This document shows positions 21,970-32,420 of a stretch of DNA of 64,000 bases, piece after piece. The notes below the pieces were generated by a model that saw only the letters and a list, made by a program, of their open reading frames with translations, made no database searches and was not told the origin of the DNA. Source of the stretch: Rhyzopertha dominica (Eukaryota > Arthropoda > Insecta > Coleoptera > Bostrichidae); NCBI GenBank assembly GCA_025024175.1, contig QCXZ01000041.1, forward strand, positions 2,165,786 to 2,229,785, given 5' to 3'. Both the position numbers and the translations under genes were made by a program. Numbering within the stretch: position 1 is the first letter of the stretch; each line of letters begins with the position of its first letter.

Positions 21970-22685
21970 AAGTAGCTCTGAAGTATCCAAATACACTCTG
22001 GCCAGACAACTTTCTCAGATACCATAAACATCCCTGAGTACAGTGGATAAAAGAGCACAACCTGCATCTTGTTTACACTCAAAAAGAGAAGAAGAGATGG
22101 AGACGTGATTACAATTCAAACTTCTGCATCTGCTCATGCCTCTTCGTGTGATACGCCAAGTGTTAAATGACTTTCCACAAAGCCAAACACTTATTTTACT
22201 TTGAGCTTGGTTTCGTTTTGCATCTGATAAATCACTGAATTGTGATGACTTTGTTGCCTATTAGAAATAGCAGCATTTAAATGACTAAATACATTTAATA
22301 AAAAGTATGCATCATCCCATAACAAGAATATTTATCACGTAGGAGGAAAATTAGAGCTCACTTATGAAATTCGCACGCCACCTTCAATTATGTCATGCCA
22401 AACAATGACTAAAATATTCACAAACATCCAGCGTTGTATCAACACTGCGACATCATAAAACAAACATGACGCTAGTACTTCTGTGGCAGACTATTTCAAT
22501 CAACCCTTCCGGATTCAACGACCTCTGTGAAAATATGTAGAGCGCCGTCAATACAAATAATACCCTTCACCAGGGTGGAATTATTTACCATACAATTCAG
22601 GTATAAAAGCTTTATGGATCCAACCACCTGTAACTAAAAACTTACTATACCGATATAAGTCAAAAATTCCAGTGCTTATTATTTA
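21970..22685. other. Unassigned, probably repeat-derived
   Basis: No coding block recognised. A plus-strand TATAAAA at 22602-22608 has no convincing gene downstream. The stretch after the hammerhead-like motif may be the rest of a Penelope-type remnant. Confidence 0.3.
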
Positions 22686-22930
22686 TTAATGACTATTCGC
22701 ATTTGTACAAAATGGGACGAATACAATTTCATAACTACATAATACAGAAGTTTCGTCCCCATGATCGTAGGACTGTGTTGCGTAACTTTCCATTATCGGC
22801 TGTGGAGCCAGGATAGTCTGAAAATAAAAGAAAATAAATCGATTTTGTAATAGGCTGCCATACCTGAAATGCCCTTAATAGCGATATAATACGAATACAT
22901 TAATGTTGGAACCGAGGATTTTATACGCCC
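22686..22930 (-). other. Candidate tiny two-exon transcription unit
   Basis: On the minus strand there is a TATA box (TATAAAA, 22919-22925), a possible leader exon with donor GTATGG (22858-22863), an acceptor TTTTCAG before 22817, a 35-codon frame starting at 22793 (MESYATQSYDHGDET...), and AATAAA at 22682-22687 overlapping its end. Each sign is weak, but their order and spacing are those of a small gene. No family is recognised, and chance assembly is quite possible. Confidence 0.2.
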
Positions 22931-23389
22931 GACTGGCTACAATTTTGCTAAGAATAATATTTCCATTAGGTGCGAACAGTACATTAGTGCATGTTTTCTT
23001 TCATAACTGACGTCAGCAATGAAATTCGTAGAAAGAGAAGCAAATTAAATTATAACGCTGTCCTTCGTACTGTAGAATAATACTTGGAAAAATTGAGGTA
23101 TTATTCACAGATAACGACTAGATTATGTTTTATCTACAGGGTGCGTTAATAAAAACAAGCCACACTCAATAATTCAGTATTATGCAATCTTGTAATATTT
23201 AAGCCCTGGCAACTGTCATCCTTAGCTTTTGAATAAGAAAGGGAGTCGAATGAAAACTCCAAAAGATTTTGTTATTTAAAGAAAAGGAAAACATATTGCT
23301 GCATCCCTGATGTATAAATACTGGAACAATTTAATCCGTCTTTCTTTGTCGCATATTTTACCTACCGGCTAGAAGAGGCTAGCGGTCAT

Positions 23390-23700
23390 ATACAGGGTGT
23401 TCAGGGTTACAGTCTAATAGCTAACTTTTTTATTGATGTCCTAGACTAGTGGTTTAAATGGGAAAGCGTCACGAATTTTTAAGAAGAATTTTGTGGCGTT
23501 TACAAAAAAACAATTGAACATCAACTGACCGAGATATCTACCACAAATTTTTTAATTTAAATAATTTATGTTCCCGAAATTAATAGTTGATATCTCGGTC
23601 AATTGATGTTCAATTGTTTTTATTTTGTAAACGCCACAAAATTCTTCTCAACCCTTTTTTAAACTTCCTCATTTAAACCACCAGTCTACGTGAACACTAT
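23390..23700. mobile_element. Foldback element with about 100-bp arms
   Basis: The arm at about 23450-23545 (ctagtggtttaaatg ... tgaccgagatatc) is the near reverse complement of about 23585-23690 (gatatctcggtcaa ... tttaaaccaccagt), with a short loop of about 40 bases. The left end begins with acagggtgttc, a start common among insect MITEs. It would fold into a long hairpin if transcribed. There is no coding capacity. Confidence 0.7.
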
Positions 23701-24365
23701 ACACATACTAGCAGATTAAATTCCAGAGTTGGTAATAGTGATGGTTACACACAAGGATTACTAGAAAGGCTTGGTGAAGAAGAAACGATAGGAAAAAGAG
23801 ACCTTAAATTAAACATTATGGTAGAAGCATGCAAAAAACGTGTGGCAGACAAAACACTGCTATGAGTTAGTGGGAAATCATCTAAAATGTAACAAACACC
23901 TATGCTACAAATACTCGTATTCACACTTAAGCAAATTATTTTTGGACATTGGAGGGACAGGGGAAAGGTTGCAAAGACTTGGAATGAGAAGGGATACTGA
24001 AAGAAAAGGGGTGAAGCAATGAAAAAGCAACGAGGAAGAAAAAATGGACTAAAATCGATTTGCTTCAATATGTCATTCAAATTTGTTTGACTCGTTCCTA
24101 CTGAAACATCCGTATCTGTATGCTGAATGTCAAGAAAAAAAAGAATTAAAGCATTTTTTAAAGTAAAATTCATATAATCATAATTAAACAGGTTGGGATT
24201 GATATTGCATTAGTTTTTTTTCGTAGCTTTTAGATTTCTTTACATAAGTAACACATGACATTTCTTATGAAGCAATGGAGAACAAATAGTCTACCACTGA
24301 TGGTTCATCATATAAATACCTTTCTCGTTGCTATAAGAAAATAACGACATTTAGAGTTCATACCT
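23701..24365. other. 3' flank of the second cuticular gene
   Basis: No recognisable gene. No AATAAA was found close to the stop at 24366. A 142-codon minus-strand frame at 23745-24173 is low in complexity and has no recognisable motif. Confidence 0.35.
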
Positions 24366-27300
24366 TCACCACTTGTACTGCTCGAATGTAGCATAGCTGG
24401 TTGCAGGAATCACAGTCTTCACGATCGGGGCAACTGTCTTGATCACTAGTGGTTCAGGGGCGTACGTCTTCAGTATTGGTGCTGGTTCGTAAATGGGGGC
24501 CTTTATGATCGTTGGTGCTGGCGCGTAAATCGGAGTCTTTATGATCGTTGGTGCTGGTTCGTAAATTGGAGCTTTTATTATCGTGGGTGCCGATTTAATT
24601 ATGGTGGGAGAGTATAATGGAGCCTTTATGATCGGTGAATCGAAAAGGTAGCCTGGGGCTGCTGTTGCTGCAGCTACCATCACGCAGAAGAAGCACTGTG
24701 GACACAAACGAATAATGAATAATAAAAACCGGTCGCTCAACAACAGCTTAGTGGCGAGCATTACAAAAAAACTGTTAATTTTTTAATACGTACGAGAAAC
24801 TGACATGTCCTACTACTAACTATAGCATTATCTATACTGTGCGACTCTTCTTTTAAAGTTTTCAATTCTCATTTATATAAACATACTTATACCGCCCTTA
24901 AAATGGTATTTCTCAACCAACAAGGTTTTGTTGGACTCTCTTGAGTCAGTCTTTTGGCCCATCTATAGCTTTGAATATATTATTTTTGTAATTATGTTTT
25001 ATATTTCTTACAGATACATACTGATTGAGGCATGGTGAGAACTTTCGAAAGAATATAGTCTGGAATTCGTTGAAGCGAAGGCTCCTTGGAAAACACATGG
25101 GGTATTTTAGAAACCTAACACTATACTTAGCCAGGAAAAAAAGACCCTAATCGTCCTTTAACGTTCCGATGGCAGTGTGCAATATAATATATAAGTACTC
25201 AAGAAATGTTTAAATAAAGAAAGTATGTTGCTGTATATGCATCCATGAAGAAACTATCCAAGTAGCATCCCCAAAGAACAGTTTCCGCAGCTGCTTAGCT
25301 CATGTCAAGTCATAATTTAAAATACGGTTTCAGACCTAACGGTTTAGTGCCTATAAACCCTGATCAAATTCTAATGTGCACTTCTTGGGGTCTGGAAGTA
25401 GATAATGAAGAAGTGAAACGAATTCTGCATGTCAGCTTACTAAAACTGCTCCAAGAGCATCGGAGAACATAGAAATAGTTGAAAAATTAAAATTGGAACA
25501 GATGCCACTAAACAGGAAAGATTTGAACCCATACATCTGCCTTTAACCAAGGGACTTCTACATCTGCAAAAATACATGCAGTGTCTTTGCCAAATCGTCG
25601 CCGAACTCGAAGAATAACCAGACAAGGAAAAAGAAAAGGTTCTTCAACCTGTGGAAGGCTGCAAGGTAATTTGAACAAATATGTTAATTATAATTTGCGG
25701 ATCTATGCACAGTGCAATAACAATTATAAGAGATCATTTTAGACCTGAGACCACTGTGAAGGTTCTGAATACTATGATATAGATGATGATATAGATTTCA
25801 TATCGGAAGAGACTTTGCCGAATAAGTGCACATTTATGTTTAAAACATTGCATAACCTGAGCAGTTCAAATAGCCCCTTATATTTTTAACAAAGCTTAAT
25901 TCTTGTTTAAAATCAGTCGGTGTAATACATATCTAAATTTGCTTTTCCATATTATAAAACAAAAATAATATTTGGGCAGGTATTTTTGGGGGTCGTATTG
26001 TTGATCCTTTTCCCAGGTCTGGCAATCTAACGAATTAAATATAGGTACCTGTATTTGTTACAAAATTATGTTAATGAAGTCCCTGTATACTTGGTGTAAA
26101 AATATTTAAGTAGCAGAAACAAAGTAACAGAAAATAATGCAAAATTAATTTGTACCACGTTTTGTAACATAATAAACGTTTTGCATTGATGTATTATTTG
26201 TATTTCGCCACACGTGTGGGTTGCCATTGATTTTATGGGCAATTGGATGTTATTAATCATGAGTTCTTGAGTTCCAATAAAACACGTTTCTCTTTAACGC
26301 GCATTGCAATCAATAGGAACACCTGTCCACGTCTTACATTTCACAAGATAATGCCGAATTCGCAACTACGTGCTGATTTTCGGTGGAAACAGAGACTATT
26401 AATTATTTGTAATAGCGAAACAGAATCACCCGAATATGACAAAGCCAAAATCATCGAAGACGATGGGACATTTCCTTCAAAGGATATGGGTTACACTTCT
26501 TCAAACGAATTTTAATGACGTGTGTAATTTACATTTAAATAGATGTTTGATGCTCTTCAACTTCCATTACATAAAATTTTCATTTGGAGTAGCCGCTTTT
26601 AAGGCACATCACTTTGCAATCAAGTTGGTGAAAATTGCCGTTATATGACGGTCGACTGTTGCTGCATCGAGTTTGACTTCACTAGGTCATTCGAATTAAT
26701 TGTGGTAAGAGCTCTTTCTGGTTTTAACAGAAAATACTACAATTTCATACTTTTTTGGCCCTCAAAATATGCACGGCTCAGAAATCGGCGCAAACTTATG
26801 TAACACTTGTATGTTTAAAGTGAATTAAAAACGTTTCCCGTTTTGCACAACTTTTTGAGTAGCAGAGCTTTTTGTGGAATAATTTTTTAGTACTGCATAG
26901 TAAGTCATCTATTTTTATAATGGGAAATATAATTAATGTATTTGAATATTCCCATATGTAATCAAATGACTAGTTTTATTGATTTAGGATTCTTATTTTG
27001 AATACAATGAGTAATACATACAATTGAATGAACTATTAGTTACAAGTATAACAGTGTCCGCTATCCTATTGAAAGACCATTTTAGAGAATGGCCAAGAAA
27101 AGGATGCAAGTCTATAAATCCATAACAATCTTGTGTAATTACTTAACAGAATGGTAAATCGAAGACATACAATGAGTTTAGAGTTTTTGCATTAATTCTT
27201 TTACGGAGATATCTGTTCTTTACCATGAATTAGTCTGCACACAACATAGCACGCATGCACATAACCAAATATTGAGCTTTGTCGTGAAAAATCTATTCTA

Positions 27301-28059
27301 TATAATAGATAAGCTCCTGCAATCAAGGGACAAAAGAAATGTCCCAATCGATTTGTACTATCTTGTCCAAACAAACCGTGCAGTCAAAAGCAAACACATA
27401 TGAAAAATTAAAGTGTATTATTTAACTACTGGCATTACCATGACTAAGAAAAGCTTTCAAATAGTCTCAAAAAGGAAGTAAATAAAAAACTGACATCTTT
27501 TCACTTGCTAGTATATACTAATTTTATTTAAGTAGAAGGTTAAAGAATTCACAAAGGTCGATACTTTTATTGAGATATGTTAGCTGTTAGGAAAAAAGAC
27601 AATGGCACTAGATGGAGCCTAGTTTTTGAAAAAACAAAAAAAAATCCAAAAAAATATACATGGTAGTTTGAAAATTACACTATTGTTTGTTTAACTTACA
27701 ACTTTTGAATCAAGATGTACTTGAACAATTGAACATGTGCAACCATTCTTTAAATAATAGTAACGCATTGAATTGCCAGAATTCTGCAATCTCTGAAAGG
27801 GTGCAATTCTCAAATTTTAAAAATAATAAAAAAATTAAAACATATTTAAAATTCTAACATCCCGTACTTTCGTTGGTATTAACTTTTGAAATAAAATAAG
27901 TTTGGTTGAATCGCGATATTATGACTTAAGAAACATGAACCACCCTTAATACAAAACACAGTATAAAAATGAGCTTATAAATAATTAAACGGGCTTAAAC
28001 ATTTCATTCCTCTTGCGCACTACCAAAAAATGCACAAATCTGCTTACCAAAGTATACAT
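24366..28059 (-). CDS. Small secreted repeat protein (cuticular type), signal peptide split by 3.4-kb intron
   Basis: Preferred model: exon 1 is 28048-28059 (ATG plus three codons, donor GTAAGC) and exon 2 is 24366-24695 (acceptor GTCCACAG), phase 0, giving 113 aa. The joined N-terminus MYTLCFFCVMVAAATAA is a textbook signal peptide, and mature PGYL follows. The mature part is built of 12-residue units (APTIIKAPIYEP and variants) and ends SYATFEQYKW. Composition and gene layout match low-complexity cuticular proteins (inference). A TATA box lies upstream of exon 1. The exon-2 frame is also open upstream to an ATG at 24761, giving a single-exon 131-aa alternative with a poorer leader. Transcript data would settle this. 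Confidence 0.65.
25326..25472 (+). pseudogene. Possible DDE transposase C-terminal remnant
   Basis: A 48-codon open stretch contains GFRPNGLVPINPDQIL, reminiscent of the conserved G-x-x-P-x-(D/N)P block near the end of Tc1/pogo-group (Tigger/jerky-like) transposases. Later codons (VSLLKLLQEHR) could match the following helix. It ends at a stop and nothing else of the domain is visible. It lies in the intron of the cuticular-type gene, antisense to it. Identification is weak. Confidence 0.25.
25630..28047. other. Intron of cuticular gene, nothing else recognised
   Basis: AT-rich intronic sequence. Plus-strand frames near 26243-26648 have no recognised family. Confidence 0.35.
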
Positions 28060-28123
28060 GGCACTTGCTTGATCAACTGAACCTAACCGTCAACAAACTA
28101 ATGCCAATTTTATTTCCCCTTGT

Positions 28124-28131
28124 CTTATATA
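28124..28131 (-). promoter_or_regulatory. TATA box of second cuticular gene
   Basis: On the minus strand TATATAAG stands 65 bp before the ATG at 28059. Initiator-like TTAGTT (about 28098-28103) lies near the expected start, and TCAGT about 20 bp further on. The spacing from TATA to ATG nearly equals that of the gene at 1701 (64 bp). Confidence 0.6.
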
Positions 28132-28882
28132 CACCTCAAAACAGGAGTATCGGCCATAAAACAACTCGAAGAGGGACAGTTGCTCAATGGTTATTGCACC
28201 AGCACACATGCACATACCTATCATAAATAGCTCGACGCCATCCAAGAACGAACAAGCAGATTCGATGCAGATATTACTCTCGATGGTAACTGCCGAAGGT
28301 TGCGTCTGACAAAATGAGTGCAGGACTAACTATGAACGTCGTTAGATTTCTATGAAATGTACCAGATGCCCTAGATGCATCAAATCTGCAGACAATTCGT
28401 TATGTAAGCAGACGGTTCTGTCCTTAAAAGGTTGTGATCGATTTCCACACAAAGAAAGTGCGTTTAATTACAGGTCATCATTAGCACGGATACATCCTAG
28501 AAATACAAGAGACTAGAGGCTTGTAGTCAATAAGAAATTAACGCAAACACCAATTAAAATCAAATCCACGGCCCATAAATGCTTGGTTTTCTAGATACAG
28601 GTGCCAATGGGTCGTAAAGCCAAAAACCTCTTTTTATTTTTGGGAAACTATTTTGAAAATTTTGATTATACGTGGCATGCAATGATTTGTTTATAGGGTA
28701 CATCAGTAACTTTAATTTGGCAAAAAAAAGGAAGTGTAAATTGTATTTTATTATGTGCTATTTGCTCAATAGAATAAGAATAGAATTCTAACTTTTAGCC
28801 GTGATTTATTACTATAAACATACAATTAGCAGGGTAAGTATATCTTTTTATTATATTATTTTTTTAATATTATATAACAACC
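28132..28882. other. Upstream region, nothing recognised
   Basis: Upstream sequence of the cuticular gene, followed by AT-rich DNA before the mariner fragment. No gene seen. Confidence 0.35.
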
Positions 28883-29250
28883 ATGTCAACTTTTGTGTCA
28901 CCAAAACAACATTTGCGGGAAGCGCTGCTTTTTTATTCTAGCTGGAAGAAAAGTGCAGCTAAAGGACATTAATTGCTATCTAAAGCATATGAGCAATATG
29001 CTCCATCAATAAAAACATCTGAACATTGCTTCCGGTGTTTTAAAAGTAGCGATTTCGACACCAGTGACAAAGAACGCGAATGGATGCCAGTAAAGATTAA
29101 GGACGCTGAGTTGGAGGCATTATTGGACCAAAATTCATGCCGAAATCCAAAGGAGCTCGCTGAAACCTTGGGAGTGCCTCAACTACTACTCCAGCCTAAC
29201 GAAACCAACAACAATTGATGCAAGTGAGCCGAGCATTGAAGCCTAAACGC
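28883..29250 (+). pseudogene. Mariner transposase N-terminal fragment
   Basis: The frame from ATG 28883 reads STFVSPKQHLREALLFYS then KKSAA, then an in-frame TAA at 28970, and continues AYEQYAPSIKTSEHCFRCF, DFDTSDKEREW, ELEALLDQNSC and ELAETLGVPQ. This is the paired helix-turn-helix DNA-binding half of a mauritiana/irritans-type mariner transposase. A frameshift follows (VSRALKP is read in another frame), and the DDD catalytic half is missing. The copy is therefore dead and 3' truncated. Terminal repeats were not identified. Confidence 0.8.
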
Positions 29251-29729
29251 CCCAATATGCTCAAAGACATTTTTTTTCTCATTTTATCTCAACAAAACTT
29301 CAAAAGTTAAAAGAAAGCCCTTAAAGCTTATTTGTACCCCTGTGTAATTATTACGTTCTCCCAAATTTTGTTAGATGACCTGATTTAGATTAGAAATGTC
29401 TAAAGATACGAAAATAGAAACGGTTGTTTAGTTTTCATATATCTTATTGCTCTGATTAAAATTAAAAATTACAATTAGGTAATCGTTTCAATGCTAGCAG
29501 CATTCTGTCATAAAATAAATATTACATGTGTAAATACCTTGTGGTATGAATCAATTTTAAGCTCGATGTACATCACGATGTTTGATGACCTGAATCAGAA
29601 TCTTGCTGCGTTTATTTTGTTTTTCAAAGGTTGGCAATCTTTTTAGGCAACGAACACGTATCATTTAGTTTAAATACAAGAAAACTAATGTAGACCTCTA
29701 CAAGGAAAGCCGGTACACTCCTTACGTTA
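29251..29729. other. Non-coding
   Basis: Nothing recognised between the mariner fragment and the tandem repeat. Confidence 0.4.
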
Positions 29730-30585
29730 GTCTTTGTTGTTTTTTCACCTTGAAACTTGATGGTCTCCGATTACGCTAGTTTTATGTTCATTTACTATTG
29801 AGGACCTGTTGCATTTGGGACTGGTGTCAGTTGGTCTCTAGCTGCAACGGTTCGTCTGAAAAGTGGCCTAGAGTAGAAGGGACCACTTGCGAAAAATTAA
29901 TTACTGGACGTCCTAGCTCATTTCTGACTGCATTTTTGGAATCGAGCTCGAAATACATCACTGTGTCGATTTTGAGCGAAAAATAATTTCTACAGAAAAT
30001 TGAAAAAGAGCAAAGGTAACCCCTTTGTTGCTTTTCACCTTGAAACTTGATAGTCTCCCATTACGCTAATTTTATGTTCATTTACTAATGAGGACCTGCT
30101 GCATTTGGGACTGGTGTCAGTTGGTCTCTAGCTGCAACGGTTCCTCTGAAAAGTGGCTAGAGTAGAAGGGTCTATTTGCGAAAAATTAATTTCTGGACGT
30201 CCTAGCTCATTTCTAACTGCATTTTTGGAATCTGGAGCTCAAAATGCATCATTGTGCCGATTTTGAGCGAAAAATAATTTCCTCAGAAAATTGAAAAAGA
30301 GCAAAGGCTAACCCCTTTNTTGTATTTTCACCTTGAAACTTGATGGTCTCCGATTACGTTAATTTTATGTTCATTTACTAATGAGGACCTGCTGCATTTG
30401 GGACTGGTGTCAGTTGGTCTCTAGCTGCAACGGTTCGTCTGAAAAGTGGCCTAGAGTAGAAAGGTTCTTTTGCAAAAATTAATTTCTGGACGTCCTAACT
30501 CATTTCTGACTGCATTTTTGGAATCTGGAGCCGATTTTGAGCGAAAAATAATGTACACAGAAAATTGAAAAAGAGCAAGGGCTAT
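29730..30585. repeat. Tandem repeat, about 290-bp unit, nearly three copies
   Basis: The marker tgaaacttga occurs at 29751, 30041 and about 30334, giving periods of 290 and 293 bp. Shared internal landmarks include gaggacctgytgcatttggg, tcagttggtctctagctgca, gaaaagtggc and tgaaaaagagca at each unit's end. The third copy lacks a few bases (for example in the ggagct... segment) and an N is present. Copies are highly similar, so the expansion is recent. No open frame is conserved. Confidence 0.9.
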
Positions 30586-31296
30586 TATTACCTGATATAC
30601 TCAAGTGTATTTAACGCAAAAATTCAGGTCAACCTGCAAACCCAGTTGATGCGATTTAATTTTATGCAAACAGCCAGGATACCTTGAATATTTTATATAA
30701 TTTTTCTTCATATTCTTAAACAGTTCAACATCAATTTTAATATGGCTGCTATACAATGAATAGTATTCCATTATACAGTATTTTAAGCACTTAACACGTA
30801 TTTACTGTATAGAATGCAATAAATACCATCGTTTTCTATATCTCCATTCGACTGTGTATTATATATGGCAAATAGACAATACATAATCCTTAATTTCTCT
30901 AAAACAGTGTTCTATCTTAACAAAGTTTTATACATTTTTTACAACGTATACTGTTTGCTTTCATAAATATAATGATCTGAACTGTTCAAATGACGAATTG
31001 CTAAGCTCAGGACACAAACTGAATTCACACAGATTGGCTGCTGCAGGTTTGACTTTTACTGAATGTACAACACTGGAAAAACATGACTATAATCTACAGT
31101 ATATAATGTATATACGCGCGTCGAGAAGTCACATAACATACAAAAGTAAGGGTTATTTGCAAGAATGCGAGAAAACTCTGAAACTTAATTTTGGGACAGC
31201 TAAAAGAGAACAGTCTGTTACTTTGATGAAGATACGAAGTGAGTGGTACTATGAAGTGTGAAGAGTACAGAGAGTCATTCAGTTCATTCAGTGCAG
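30586..31296. other. Non-coding, nothing recognised
   Basis: AT-rich. An 87-codon plus-strand frame (30998-31261) has no recognisable product. Confidence 0.35.
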
Positions 31297-31379
31297 AAAT
31301 GCACCCTCAAAGTTACTGCTCAGATGATCAACCTTGTTTTGATCCTTTGATTAGGATTTGTTCAACTTGTCTCCTGCGA
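31297..31379 (+). CDS. Possible exon with BAFF-R/TACI-like cysteine motif
   Basis: Between an acceptor (GTGCAG) and a donor (GTAAGA) the plus strand reads MHPQSYCSDDQPCFDPLI, then RICSTCLLR. The spacing C-x5-C-FDPLIR-x-C-x2-C-LLR closely follows the single cysteine-rich module of TNF-receptor family members of the BAFF-R/TACI type. The ATG at 31299 may itself be the start or the exon may be internal. No membrane-spanning or death-domain exon was found nearby, so a working gene is not shown. It could be a stray exon of a gene with large introns, or chance. Confidence 0.3.
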
Positions 31380-32420
31380 GTAAGAATATATTTTCTAATG
31401 AACGCAACTCCCACCATCAAAGAAAGTAGCCATTTATTAACATTATATCTGTCAATCTTCCCTTTCACCGTTTTTAGTGAATCTGCAGGCTCAGCTCAGT
31501 GCTACCTATTGAGATCGTATGTTGCGATACAAAACCTGCGTGTGATTCTTGCACAAGCTATTTATGACCTGCGTTCCGTAAAACAAGACCACAGGCTACT
31601 TGAGAGAATCTGTCGCAGAGTGTTTTGTAACGCATCCTTTCTGAGACGAAGGATTTCACGCACAGCTTCTTAAACACATTAAAAAAATTCTCAAAAGGAT
31701 TATTTTGTTTGTTCAAGAAGCACGGCTTGCTTTTGCTTGGCTGGAATGACTGTTGACCTCCTCCAAGCATTAAGAATTGTTTTTGCTCACTTCTCTGTAT
31801 TAGTTACTTACCTTTTTGTGTGTTTTGTATCTTGAAAAGTGTATCACTTGTATGTTTTGCACTCACAAATTTAATAAAATTTATTATTGTGTTAATTAAG
31901 TGAAATAAAACTCTGGAAACTCAGATTGAAATAGGTTGTTTAATTTAAACAAAAAAAATTATTATTGGCAGTAGAATTTACACATCAGCATATCATATAG
32001 ATACAACTAACGCCATCAATTCTATTCTAATGAATACTGTAATAATATCACAAAAAGTTGTAGATAGAACAGTAACAATTAGCAACACCTAAGTTTAATA
32101 CAGTCTTTAGTATGATAGATGAGAATGACATCTAGTACTTTCTAACAGCAGATCGCACTTATTACAACTACAAGGAAGTACGTTTAAGGAATACCTTAAC
32201 TACATATATATCTAACTTTAATTAACGATCCACATTCCGTAAGAACATTATCGTCAAATAAATACGTCAGCCAGTAGTGATGACCTTTGACGAAACAGGA
32301 GTATTTCAGTTCCACAAACAACATATCGTACAATGTACAATGTAAGCAACATTTTGCCACTAAAGATCAAGTCTACAACTTGATATATCGAACAATCTAT
32401 ACGTAAAACAACTCCATTGC
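31380..32420. other. Non-coding, nothing recognised
   Basis: The plus-strand frame continuing to 31673 after the donor has no family resemblance. The rest is AT-rich without coding blocks. Confidence 0.35.

Noticed and set aside
23745..24173. 142-codon minus-strand frame rich in Ser, Phe and Leu
   Set aside because: Low complexity, no recognisable motif, no promoter and no splice support.
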